From positions 220,837,834-220,901,833 of the forward strand of contig CM071568.1 in the NCBI GenBank assembly GCA_036426205.1: a DNA stretch of 64,000 bases, given 5' to 3'. A program made the translations under genes and the position numbers. Below are positions 48,401-60,017 of the stretch, in pieces (within the stretch, counting starts at the first letter, position 1; each line of letters starts with the position of its first letter). The notes under the pieces were generated by a model. That model was not told the DNA's origin. It saw nothing but the letters and a program-made list of their open reading frames with translations, and made no database searches. Source of the stretch: Ascaphus truei (taxonomy: Eukaryota; Chordata; Amphibia; Anura; Ascaphidae).

Positions 48401-48524
48401 GGGGAAACCACACTTCCCAAGAAACCAGTAAAGAGGAAATGTGTTTTTAAAGCAGAAGCATTAGAATGAACAACATAAATATTAGACACAGGCGTAGGGA
48501 TATCATACAGACAGAGAGAACCTG

Positions 48525-49062
48525 TAGTTAAATCTGAAACTTTAGAAATCAGGCGTAGGGATATCATGTAGACAGATAAAACCTGCAGTTTAAATCTGAA
48601 ACTTTAGAAATCAGGCATAGAAATATCATAGACAGCAGGAAACTACTACAGAGAAAACTTGCAGTTAGATCTGAAACTTTTGACATCAGACATAGGAATA
48701 TCAGACAGAACCTTGCAGTTAAATCTGAAACTTTAGATATCAGGCGTAGGGATATCAGACAGAGAAACATGCAGTTAAATCTGAAACTTTAGATATCAGG
48801 CATAGAAATATCATAGACAGCAGGAAACTAATACAGAGAAAACTTGCAGTTAGATCTGAAACTTTTGACATCAGATATAGGAATATCAGACAGAACCTTG
48901 CAGTTAAATCTGAAACTTTAGATATCAGGCGTAGGGATATCAGACAGAGAACCCTGCAGTTAAATCTGAAACCTTTGATATCAGGAGTAGGGATATCATA
49001 TGTTGCAGAGAAACAAACTTTAGGGGAACTTGCAGGTAAACCTGAAACCTTAGAACCAATCA
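48525..49062. repeat. Higher-order tandem repeat in the LTR element leader
   Basis: About nine copies of a unit starting TTAAATCTGAAACTTTAGA and containing ATCAGGCGTAGGGATATCA are spaced roughly 54, 55 and 75 bp apart in a repeating order, giving a higher-order period near 184 bp. The array lies between the 5' LTR and the coiled-coil ORF. Confidence 0.8.
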
Positions 49063-49529
49063 TAGGAAGAACTACAGATTGCAGGAAAAATCACAGTATG
49101 CAGTAACAAAATAATGGAAGCACCCTTGTCTTTTGAAATGGGAACCCTGTGAACAGCAGTGGTCCAACCAGGGATGCAGAGACAAGCCTTGTCCAGGGAA
49201 TGAAAAGTCAGAGTCTAAAAGGTGGCAACAGGTGCTGCAAGGGTTAACCCAGGCACTGCACAAAAGAAAAATCTCAAAGAAAGGTGCACTAGTCTCTGCA
49301 GCAACAGTTCTAGTCTCAGCAAAAATGTTTTTTTTTTTTTGTTATGAACGCAATAATTCTTGCAGAACACTTAGCAGCAAAAAATAAACCTTCCCAACTG
49401 GGATTTCCAAAAAAGAAACGAAAGTACTTATCTTCAACCATGCGGATGTGGTCTGCTGCAGCAGGCAGGAAAGGGTGCAGGCAGAAGAAGAATCTGTTCC
49501 AGCGAGGTCCAGAAGTGTCCTTTGCTTTC

Positions 49530-50096
49530 TGTCACGGGAGACTCCTGTGGCGGGTAGGATCTCGGTGGCCGGAACAGCAGGAAGCGAAGTAGGGGTTACA
49601 AACAGGGGTCCGAGGCAGGCGGCAGGTAGCGAAGTCAGGTAACAAGCAGGGGTCCGAGGCAGGCGGCAGGTAGCGAAGTCAAGTAACAAGCAGAGGTCGG
49701 CAACAAGGAGACTGGAACAGGACAGGCAGGGCAGGACAGGTCCGGGAGCAGGGACTGAGAACAGGGAGCAGGGACTGAGACCAGGGAGCAGGGACTGAGA
49801 CCGGGGAGCAAGGAACAAACAGGGACAAGCCAGATTACTAGCAAGGGCCTTTACTGTGAACAGACTCAAATACAGGTACAGGTACAGGAACAGATCAGGA
49901 ATCAAAGACAGGCATGTGCATAGGAGTCTGACTTGAAGCAAAGGCAAAGGAAACAGACAGGAAACCGAACTATAAGACAGAGAGAGGAGCAACAAGAAGA
50001 CAGACAGACAGAGGAACCCAGAGCCAACAGAAGGCAGCAGCACACCCAGTGGACAAAGAAGCTATGGCTAGGCAGGAGGTCTAGGCAACCCTGACA
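49530..50096 (-). mobile_element. 5' LTR of the coiled-coil element
   Basis: On the minus strand it runs from TGTCAGGGTTGCC to GTCTCCCGTGACA. An AGTAAAGG poly(A)-type signal corresponds to plus 49848-49855. It contains a 41-bp tandem repeat (about 49600-49690, GGGGTCCGAGGCAGGCGGCA) and a 21-bp one (about 49720-49808, GGGAGCAGGGACTGAGACCA). No primer-binding site I recognise follows at 49529. Confidence 0.75.
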
Positions 50097-50367
50097 ATCT
50101 TTTTCCCAGGTTGAGTTTATGTCACCTCCAACTTTGCAAGCCAGTGATATCACTAGACCCTGAATTTTAAACATCACATTACATGTATTATATATATTAT
50201 ACACCGACCTCTAAAATATGATGCTGAGTCAAGCAGCAAATGCTTAAGGGTGATGATTAAACAAGTAACATAAGTAGGCGTATATGTATATACATGTATA
50301 CGGTATATTGTGTATATTATATATATTTAAATCAGGGGTGTAGCTTAATCTTGAAAAGTTTATGTAT

Positions 50368-50660
50368 TATATTACATAGTTACATAGTCAAGGTTGTTAA
50401 AAAAAACATATGCTTATCGAGTTCAACCTATGTTAGATTTAGACAACAAATATTCATCCTACTTTATTTACAGTATATTGATCCAGAGGAAAGCAAACCA
50501 AAAAACACCCAATGAAGAATGATCTTATCATGTGTCAGATTTCTCCTTGGAACAACATCCTACCTATGTGCAGTATACCTCTCCATTCTACCCTTTTCTT
50601 AAAGATATCTACTGTGTCTGCCATCCTATTCTCCATGGGTACTACATTGCACTGATTGTC
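50368..50660 (+). repeat. Dispersed repeat, SINE-like
   Basis: It begins ATTACATAGTTACATAGTCA, contains ATCGAGTTCAACCTATG and TGATCCAGAGGAAAGCAAAC, and resembles a repeat common in frog and fish genomes. I know the pattern but not its classification. Confidence 0.5.
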
Positions 50661-50965
50661 ATTTTTAGATGCAGAAGTTAATACCACCTCAGACCTGCCG
50701 TTTAATAAATGTGAATAAGGAGAAAAACTGTTTTGATTAGCGTTTGATAAACTGATTTTAATGCTGTAATACTATACTGTACATGTTAAGGAATACCACC
50801 CGAAACTAACTCTCAGAACCAATTTAACAACAAATAATCTGTATGTAGTGTGTGATCAATACTAGAGACCACAAATATTTGTAGTGCACAGCATTAAAAC
50901 CTCAGAGCATCTGGTACTGCAATAAATAGTAATACAGTATACTGAGACAGCAAATAAAAATGTCA

Positions 50966-51400
50966 CTTGTGAGCACATTCACATGTCTCAGACAGGTCTG
51001 CAGCCCTGTCTTTCCCCATTATCTCTTAGCAAACAGTGCTTCCACTGCAGCAAGGGATTCGGGGAAATTACATGAAAATGAGCTCAGGGTCACCTTTTAC
51101 TTCATGTCCATTTTAACATGGACCCCTATAAGCGTATGCCTGCTGTATTACACAGCTTTTCAGCACAGTCTGGATTAAAGAAGTGCATAGCCAGTGAAAC
51201 AAACTCAGCTGTTTCAACCTTTTGGGTTTCATCACTGTGTCAGGCTTGTTATACTGACTTAACAATGGGAAGTTGGAATAGCTTTCAACCGCACATTATA
51301 TAAGTTATGGTGGGTACAAAAAAGCGACACAAACCCCCAATGTACAGCAAATATAAATATCATTGTGAGCACATTCACATGTCTCAGACAGGTCTGCAGG
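50966..51400. mobile_element. Family B element with direct end repeats
   Basis: The segment GTGAGCACATTCACATGTCT followed by CAGACAGGTCTGCAG occurs near 50968 and again near 51365 in the same orientation, about 395 bp apart. It is the same family as the arms at 516-1434. A hammerhead-like motif lies between the two copies (51205-51240). Confidence 0.6.
51205..51240 (-). ncRNA. Degenerate hammerhead-like motif (HHR-F)
   Basis: On the minus strand: GTGATGA, a perfect 4-bp stem II (AACC with GGTT), GAAAC, then the palindrome CAGCTG. The first core base is G rather than C and stem I is weak. Confidence 0.45.
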
Positions 51401-51409
51401 TATACTGAT

Positions 51410-54400
51410 TGGAACATTTGCTTTTGTGAATGCACCACTACACAAGTATGCCTTTGAAGGAAATGATAGGACAGAATATTATAATATAATTTTACTATAG
51501 CACTGTACAAAAATGTTATTATTAATAAAAATTAGAACAAACATCAAACAATGTCATATAATAGATGGTGCAATATATTTGCATATGTTGAACTTACTTT
51601 CAGTGATAGATATCAAAATGGAGTATTGTAATATCAATAAAATACTCTAGGGGAAACTTTGCACCTCCTTGCCAGGCATTAAGTGGATTTTTGATGTATA
51701 GTTCCTAAAATGAATAAAATAAGCTGCAACTCTACATAAATATGGAAATATATCATTATAAGATAATAGTCTTTTGAGCATACATAGCCCTTCAACACTT
51801 TCAACTGTACAAATCATGTATGCATTGAGTTGCCGTGAAAGCTGTAATCAAGTTGTCAGAAATATGAAACAGTAAAAGATCATTAAGGCTTTAACAGAGA
51901 TGTCTGGGAAAGATATATTACAATTAAATCCGGCGTTTGTTACGTCTGCAAATTGTTTCTTAACAGGTGCTAGCAGGATTTTAGTGCTGTGAGCTAAGAA
52001 CACGTGGACACAAAACGTCATTCATTCAATATTTCAGAACAGAAAAACTATTTCAAAATTATAGTAAGGAAATGTGCAGGCTACACGTTTACTGCAAAGT
52101 ATTCTTCTAGTTGATATAGTTGGTTAATGATACAGAGAGAAGGAAATCGTGCAATAATTCAACCCACCTTCTGTATCTTTTGGGATACAAAACCAAGCAG
52201 CATATGTTCTCTAGTTTACTTTTGGAATATTAGCATGAATGCATTATAAACCATGAAATGTTAAAGAGCATTTAATTACGTTAAAAGTATGATTCTTCTG
52301 TGAATGTAGAAGAGCGCTGCAACTCAAGAACATGTACTGAAGAGGAAATACACTGAAAGTACTCATATGTGTACAATCTTTTCATGTCATTTAATGTTTA
52401 TTATTTAATGTATGTTTAATGGAGGTTTTTTTTTTTTTTCAACTAAAGGCCAAAAATGATTATGCCAATTAGCAAAAATACAAAAATAATGTGGAGAGAA
52501 TGATGCTGTGATCGATTTATTAACTAAAACATAAGAAACTTTCAGATACCAAGCTCTCTGCTTGGTCTACAGAAAATTCGTAGCTTTGGGAAGGGCGTAG
52601 AAATTAGAACTTTGAACCCGTAAATTTGCGAACAATAAAATAACAAATAATGGAAACATATTTAGCCTGTAATTCTACAAATCTTTAAGAGCAAGGCATT
52701 ACCAGGCCACAAAATGCACCAACGTCCAGGAATTATTACTTGAAGAAAATATTAGTTTGACTGAGTTATGGGACTTTAGCTATAATAAAATCTGCATTAG
52801 AGCTTTACAAATTTGTAAATATATCTTGCTCTCTAACTACGTGTTAAAAAGGAAGCGTGTGACAGTTCACAAGTTAATGAGATAATACATTAAAGCTTGC
52901 AGCACTTCTAATTACTATGGAGATTTACAAGTTTAGACCTTGTCTGGAAAGCATACACTTCAGCATTATGTTACCATGGAGATGAGGTTAGGTAACAAGA
53001 CATGCTTCAGATGCCAGAGTTTCCACAATTACAGTACTTGCCCACAATTATGTTTCTGAAAGGAAGTCAAATGGCATTCAAACAACATTCAACTACATCA
53101 GCAAGCGAAGAAATATATTTGTCTTCCATTTATTGTAACCACTTTGCTGTGGGAAGGCCAACGATAAATTGCAGGACAGCAGAGGAATTCGTGACCCGCT
53201 AACATGACATAACTGATGTGTTCAGAATGCTTGACATGCATTTATAGATGGTATGCAGCTACTGTACTATCCTTTACTAGTCACTTATTTCTTTGTATTC
53301 AGTGAACATAGGTTTCCAGGATGCATGTAAAAACTACCACGTGCCTTTTCAGTCAACTTTTGCACTCATGAGCTAATGTTTGAACAACCGAGCAATAAGT
53401 ACATCCATATGACTAAGAGTGACATTTCAGAATGTGAGGAGAAAGTGAGGAGAAAGTGATTTCTAATAATGTCAGGGTAAAATCTGTGCCCTGGGGGCCC
53501 ACTTTTTCCAGTTCTTACAAGAGGAGATCTCAGCCCAGATAAAAAGATTGTGTTTTAGTCAAGCTCTGGTCTATTGCACAGAAATTAATTGGTTATTATT
53601 TTTAAAAACAATGTGTGTTTTCATTACCTTTTGAATGGTCCAACCTCGACATTCCTGTAGGCCTCTCCCAAAAGTCCTTTAAATCTTTCGAAGTTGGAGA
53701 AAGCCACTCTGCAAATTTTTGCTGATTGGGATTGAACAAAATGGCAGCATAGAATAATTTGAAGCTGGAATTCCAGTCTGATGATGGCACTTCCCTCACT
53801 TGGCAGGGGAAAGCACTGCATAGTGAGGATGTGAGAAGCAGGGAATTTTTGGAAATACAATAATAGCCATAGAGTTTCCCAGTTACAGTGGCGCAAAACT
53901 TGTTTCTATTCGTAGAATGTTGACCAATCTTTCTTATTATGGACCAGATCCAGAAAGTTCCGTTAGGCTATTTATCATAATGTTAACCGCAATTATTGCA
54001 ACGATACTCCTAACGCCTATCCAGTAAAGAAACTAACATAATGAAAATCTAGTGCTAACCACTAAAGTAGCGTATCGATACATTTCTACGGACGTTAGAC
54101 TTACTCATATGCAAATCAGATGCCAATGAACCCTTAGCCTAACATTGCAGATCCACGAAACTCCGTAAATGTTAGAGCAGGAAAATAATGTTACGATAAA
54201 TAGGAAACATCAAATGTAGCCGTTAACCACAGCCAGACCATGATTATCCTAAAGTTATTTATGTGAATTGACTATAATCACAAAAGCATGTATAAGGTGG
54301 TGCCCTAATATATTCTTTTGGTTTGGCACTGAACACTTTCCATTGAAATAGTTATGTGTCAGACCAAGATACATATTATGAATAATCTAACAGTCAGAAA

Positions 54401-54509
54401 CACATAAAGAGATGCACCTGTTTTTGAGTGATTTAATGAAATATAAGATATGTTTGTAAGAGTTACAATGATATGTTATATATTGTTTACTTACTAAAGT
54501 ATGTGTGTA
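51410..54509. other. AT-rich DNA, no gene; weak repeat near 53940-54260
   Basis: No coding sequence recognised. Around 53942 and 54149 the related phrases GATCCAGAAAGTTCCGTTAG and GATCCACGAAACTCCGTAAA suggest an old dispersed repeat. Confidence 0.4.
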
Positions 54510-54906
54510 CACTGGCGACACACTTTATTCGAGCTTGGCTAGTCCCACGAATTCGGGTATACCCGGGTGTATTGAGGTTTGTGACTGTTTTCTGCCCGAG
54601 TGCATTGAGGTATTTTCCAGGCAGGGATTGAAGCATTTTATTCCCGCTGGCTGCAATACTGCACAGTATATATATATATACTGCATTACAATTCATGAAT
54701 TTATGCCATCTGGTAGACACGCGAAGCATTGCAGCCTATTAAATCCTAATCATTATCATTTAACAGATCAGCCGCCCGTCAGCCAGGCATGAACCCAGGC
54801 TGGGAAGGCAAATGCAACGGGGCTTGTCAGAGGTGAGGAGCGGCGCATTCCAGGTATCTGCCAGGTACATACTGGGTATTTGCTCGAATAAAGTGTGTCG
54901 GTGCAG
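54510..54906. mobile_element. TA-flanked MITE copy C2
   Basis: It begins CACTGGCGACACACTTTATT and ends AATAAAGTGTGTCGGTGCAG, flanked by TA at 54508-54509 and 54907-54908. The inner part of the ends, GACACACTTTATTCGAGC, is a perfect inverted repeat. Same family as C1 at 20523-20882. Non-coding. Confidence 0.75.
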
Positions 54907-54908
54907 TA

Positions 54909-57900
54909 CAATTACATTGCAACTATTTCTTAGAATAATTACAAGGAGACAGAAAAAGTGTTAACATGTACTCACACACCCAGTTCAAGCATTATGGGAG
55001 AAAACAAACATTGAAAAAAAAAAAAAAAAAAACATGTCCAATGGACGTGCAGATAACATGCAACAAAATAAACAAAAATGATCTCTTCCTCTTTTTTTGC
55101 AGCTGAAGGTACAGGCTAACTAGGCTCACATACCCTTGTATATGGTTTCTCACGTTTTAGTTGAGCTTGGGCCACTTGTTCGTTAGGTAGACTTGGGGAA
55201 TTAGCTGGAGGAGAGAACAATAGTAGTGGACATGAGAAGTGAAACCCCAGATGTAGCCAAGGATTCACTTGAGGCTGCTGGACACAATTGAATGTGGTCA
55301 GAAGCCCTCTGATGCTTGCTGCACTGCCATTAACAGCACCAGCAAGGTGGGTTAAGTAGGGCTAACCTATTGGTCACTTTGGTGCTATGTTGCTGCATAA
55401 GTTGTGTTATAACTTGGAAATGACGACTACTATTTTGTGAGATGTTACTCAAATGCAGATTCATCTGACAATATGCAGAACGATGGATTTGTAGCATCCC
55501 GTGTGTTTGTAATTTGGGTAGTGTTAAAAGCAAGAGTTAGGGAGGTGTCATCTGATGCACATATTATAACAGGATGTAAAATAATTCTCCATTGGGTGTA
55601 TCACTTTCCAAACATTTTTAACATTATAATCCTTAGTGAAAACTATTTTGATTCAAAATCTGCATTGAATGTACTGTAAGACAGGTTTTTTTTTAACCTT
55701 TGATGCATACTGTATGCACCTTAAGTACAATTTATAGGAAACCTCCATTGTATAAATATATGGTTAAATATAGGGTGCTTTCGAGCCAGTTCAGATTCCT
55801 ACCTGTGTTGCCGGTACTAGCGTGACCAGTGAAAAGCAAACTAACATTATGTGGCTTATTAAATATAAAATACTAAGGATTTAAACTGAGGTTTGGCTTT
55901 TACCCTGGTAGAAACCTACATGGTCATAGGTGTTAAAGAAAATGTCCTCTCACAATGGTTATTTCCAGCTGAATCCTTCCTTCCCAAGAACCAAGTGAGT
56001 AGAACTGCACTTGATGTAGGATTTAACTTCATGTAAAAATAAAAACCTAGGAAAACCTTGAATTTCTCTTTGGTGTTTACCTTTGTGACATAAGCAGTAA
56101 CCACACTTATTTGTCCAATTAAATAATGATATATTCAATTCACCTTGCCGTTTTATGCTGTACACATACAATAATTATTTATAAGTACACAGTAAAGTAA
56201 CATACTGTAGTGATTGAAAACTGAATTTATAGCATTACTCTGGCATTGGAATCACAGTAGTGTTTTTTCTTGTGCTTCCAGTAAATGCAGAATAGATTTA
56301 TATCTCTGATATTTGCCATACAGCTGAGAGAATCACTTTCGGGCCTAAACATGAAAATATATAAGGTAATTATCCAACAATAAAAAAATAAAAATTATTA
56401 CTGTACCATCACAGGAAGCTTAACACCGAGAAAGGCTTTCATTTGTGTCTCCAGCATACTTTACTACATAGGCTGCTGCTTTAAGCTGCTTGGATGTAAA
56501 TGAGAAAATGTGGCATATTTTAGAGATAAGGTGGGTTTGTGTCACAGAGCAGGCTTACAACACAGCAGGGGAAGATTGGGATATGAAGTTTAGAGTGTTT
56601 TTTGAAGAGGGTTGTCTGTCTGTGCTGTTTTTTTTAAGCCAATGTATCACTACAGTGCTTTAAAATAGTTGACATTTAACCAGGGACTGATTACCATATG
56701 CTAATTGGACTTAGAGACGGCAGCTCTTTGGAAATTATTAAAATACTTCATCATCTCTATGTGAAGAGTTCAGCTGCTGCTGCCCACCCTTTTATTAGTG
56801 CTTCATACAAGAGAGAATACACGATTATTTAATGGAAGTACACTAGTCATTTGAAAACAGACTCCTTCTTTATCTCTAGTTTTTTTAATGCTTTTTTTGG
56901 GGAGACTGACATATTTATAATTCTATCCACTACAATATCTTTCATGGAATTACAATGAACATTTTGAAACAGACATAATAAAGTAAATCAAACGTTAAAC
57001 TACTGATCATAGATCGTGCAACAATCATGTGAAGTGAGCCTTCCGAAAACATGGCTCAGACCCTGAAAAATAGCGTTGTTTGCTCGTGGCTGGAACCACC
57101 ATTGTGCAAAAGCATTAATAAACCTAAGCACTCAGAACTTAAGTTTCCATCAGGAAAAAGAATACTACTGTATAAAGTTGCTCTACAATTGTGTTGAATA
57201 TTTAATGACTGTATAATAGTTTGTGGCAGAAATTTCGTAGGGGGTCTCTTCTAGGATGCTCTGAAAAATGTACCTTAATTTATTTATCTTCGAGTCAATG
57301 TACCAACTTTTTTTAAAGTGATCTTTTTCCACATCTTGATACTTATTTTGCATTTCATAATATTATACTAGAAGAATAGAGTAATATATAGATGTACCAT
57401 TTGAATTGGTATTAGTTTGTGTAAGTCCACAATTGCATTAAATTAGTGTTCAATAAGCATACCTGTATTACCAACTTCAGAACACCATAAATCACATGGT
57501 TGCCAAGTTACACATGATTGTAAACTGATTTTCTGAGGGCTATGTAAAAATAAGTGTATTTTGGTACCGTGCTTTATTTTATTATCATTTGTGTTTTGTC
57601 ATATTATATGTAAGAAGCTTGGTAGCTCCTTACACTTGGCACAGATAATTAACTGGGGAGGAATCTACACCCTCAGAGCAGACATAAAGGCAGGAAAAAA
57701 TGGTGCCGCATAAACCCAGAACTTGATATATCCTAATATAATATGTGCTCCCAATATCATCTATTATAGATCTCTTAAATCACAAGCTGTTACTGCAGCA
57801 GATATTAAAGCAAAGCACATAAATACTGTACATTGATGCAAACAGGCACAATAAGAAAATGTCTCTTTGCCCTCTATTTACTTACTATGCTGCAAAGCCC

Positions 57901-58876
57901 CTTGCTAGACAACAGTTAAACTCCATTCAATGGTCTAAAATTACCTTAAAACTGTCGATCATCCTCTTAGAGGGCTATTCATTAAACTGGGATATCGCCA
58001 ATCTGGAAACTATCGCATGTAAATTCCCATTAACATCAAAATGAGTTTCCATGCATTAGTGCCCCAACCAGCACGATAATGCACGATTGCGTCTTCGTGT
58101 TCATTTACATTTTACAGCATCTTTGTTTTGCTCCATGCATCTCACTTTTTGAATTGAAAGATACACAAAGTCTTGTATCATAAGATCAGAGCATGAATCA
58201 ATTTATTGTGGCATTCCGTGGCAAAAAGGTTTCAGTGCAAAGCATGTTTGGATTGTAGCAAGAACAATTGTCACAAAATGAATACATTGGCAGCTTCTCC
58301 CAATCTCATCACTACAACAGCTATTTAAATGTATTTTATGTGTAAGATTGGTACTGTACTGTACATATTGTAGTTTATCCTGATCAGTTCTTCTCACAGC
58401 CAGCTAAAAGAAAACTTTAGTTTAGCTAGTTAATTAGATGATGTTGCTTCTTGTTACAGTCTAAAACAATTTATACTTTGTTCTACCTTAATTAAATCTG
58501 TACCCTTATTACATAGTCATGTAAAAGAAGCAACAAGAAGAGTCTAAGGGGCTTATTCTATATCTACCGAAGCAGCCGATAGTCGCATTTTCTGCCGAAA
58601 TTCACAATGGACTTTAGACAAAACGTCATTTTGCCGTGGAATATAATGCCCTTAATTTACCAAAACATAAAAACAGCAGAAAAAGCAGTGGGAGCACAAA
58701 GTACCAGCCTACGTTTATCACTGAATAATTAAAAAAAACTCTCATTGGTCCCTAAGTTTTATTTTTTCGTGTTCTTTTTTCCTTTGCTTTAAAAATTGAC
58801 AGGGGGTACATGATCATGGGGAACTCATGCCAATGTTTGTACAAGTGACAATGATTTTACATGAATTCTGTGACTA
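54909..58876. other. AT-rich DNA, no gene seen
   Basis: About 4 kb with no recognisable gene, RNA or element boundary. A poly-A run lies at 55014-55031. Confidence 0.45.
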
Positions 58877-58885
58877 TATATATAT

Positions 58886-58924
<39 letters not shown>

Positions 58925-58930
58925 TATAGT
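58877..58930. repeat. (TA)n microsatellite
   Basis: A nearly pure TA tract directly upstream of the hammerhead-like motif HHR-G. Confidence 0.9.
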
Positions 58931-58937
58931 TTACCTT

Positions 58938-59009
58938 ATGCTTCATTCATTGTAACATCGCCGGAAGAAGAGATCAGTGTATCTCGAAAGCTCGCACAAA
59001 TAAAAGCAT
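58938..59009 (+). ncRNA. Hammerhead-like motif (HHR-G)
   Basis: CGGAAGA (58962-58968), a perfect 5-bp stem II (GAGAT with ATCTC), then GAAA and the palindrome AGCT. Stem I can be extended outward by ATGCTT (58938-58943) pairing with AAGCAT (59004-59009). Downstream to about 59100 is the conserved tail TAGCCACAGAACGGTATCA also found reversed at 3260-3303. Confidence 0.5.
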
Positions 59010-59114
59010 TTCGTTAGCCACAGAACGGTATCATCTATTTATTTTTTTATTTTTTTGATTATTGAAGCTCGGCTAACACGGTACTGATACCTCTACATGT
59101 ATGTATATATACAT

Positions 59115-59416
59115 AAAATGGGAGTTCAACTTTGATCATTTATGGATTAATAAATCTTTTATATTTTTTAAATAAGACCAAAGTGCTGTTTTATGTTCTT
59201 TTCTTAGAAATACTGCAGTTGAGACACCGTGAGGTATTTTCAGTGGGTTGCAAAATACTGTAGCTGTTATTTCAACAAAATAAAACATATCCTATTCTTA
59301 GTTTGAGTTGGTAAATCAAGATGGTAAGAAATCATCATTTGAAATATATATACTGCATATATATATATAAAAAGATTTATTAATCCATAAATGATCAAAG
59401 TTGAACTCCCATTTTT
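59115..59416. mobile_element. Inverted-repeat element with 49-bp near-perfect arms
   Basis: Bases 59115-59164 (AATGGGAGTTCAACTTTGAT ...) are repeated inverted at 59368-59416 with essentially no differences, around a spacer of about 200 bp. Hammerhead-like motifs lie just outside on both sides (58938-59009 and 59427-59462). Confidence 0.7.
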
Positions 59417-59426
59417 GACCCTTTAA

Positions 59427-59462
59427 AGATGAAAAAGGTCCATAGTGGGACCAAAACATTTT
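59427..59462 (+). ncRNA. Degenerate hammerhead-like motif (HHR-H)
   Basis: GATGAAAAA, a perfect 5-bp stem II (GGTCC with GGACC), then AAAACATT in place of GAAACGTT. Core and stem III are decayed. Confidence 0.4.
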
Positions 59463-59469
59463 CTTTGAT

Positions 59470-60010
59470 GTACCTTAATTAACAAGATATAAATATCAGT
59501 TTTTGTGACTGCTCCTCTCTACTGTAATGTACTAGACTGCAGCCTGACTATTATGTCATCATGATACTTTGGTCCTGCCCTTGTGTTCTAAATGTAATCC
59601 CAGTATGTCATAGTTTGTATTACAGGTAGTCCTGTATTTTTGTGGATACGGGACACCTGAAAAGCCAGAACTGGAATACAGTCTCATTATGACATGGAGC
59701 CAGATTGGATATACATTCAACACTGTTTTAAAATTCTTGATTGTGCTGAAATTGAAAAGGAAGGTTTAAAAAAAAAAAATAATGTAAAGAATGATTAGTC
59801 TAATACATGTCACTTTGTGAGCATGGATCCTTTAGGAGGATTTAATATATTGATTCTGATTTGGCTAATTTGCACGTTCAATGTATTGAATCACTTCCTT
59901 CCATATCATTGCAGTAAGTCCCACACTGTCTATGTGCAGAGAATGTTCAGTGACACAAACGCTCTTGGATTAAAAATTAATCTTTTATTCGTCCATATGA
60001 AAAAACAGAA
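59470..60010. other. No gene; Tigger-like end fragment near 59622
   Basis: Nothing coding. TACAGGTAGTCCTG near 59622 resembles the left end of the Tigger-like MITE, with no matching right end. Confidence 0.4.
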
Positions 60011-60017
60011 GTTAAAA

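Larger units (their letters stand above)
46801..50096 (-). mobile_element. LTR retroelement carrying a coiled-coil gene
   Basis: ATCTT lies directly outside both ends (46796-46800 and 50097-50101), a perfect 5-bp target duplication. On the minus strand: a full 567-bp 5' LTR (50096-49530), a leader with a higher-order tandem repeat, a long coiled-coil ORF starting at 48400, and only the last 50 bp of a 3' LTR (46850-46801), which match the end of the 5' LTR with one C/T difference. Most of the 3' LTR was lost, probably after insertion. No protease, reverse transcriptase or integrase is visible. It is either a non-autonomous element with a captured or unusual gag-position gene, or a deleted larger one. 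Confidence 0.8.

Noticed and set aside
48525..49062. Spaced repeats that could be taken for a CRISPR array or centromeric satellite.
   Set aside because: The spacers are also repeated, in a 184-bp higher-order pattern, and the array is short and internal to an LTR element.
49342..50043. Leucine/serine-rich minus-strand frame of 233 codons over the 5' LTR, with a signal-peptide-like start.
   Set aside because: It lies across LTR tandem repeats and the leader, shows no domain, and repeats its own short units; it is a chance open frame.
56475..56500. GCTGCTTTAAGCTGC as another Kolobok-like MITE end.
   Set aside because: There is no matching partner end or family interior nearby.
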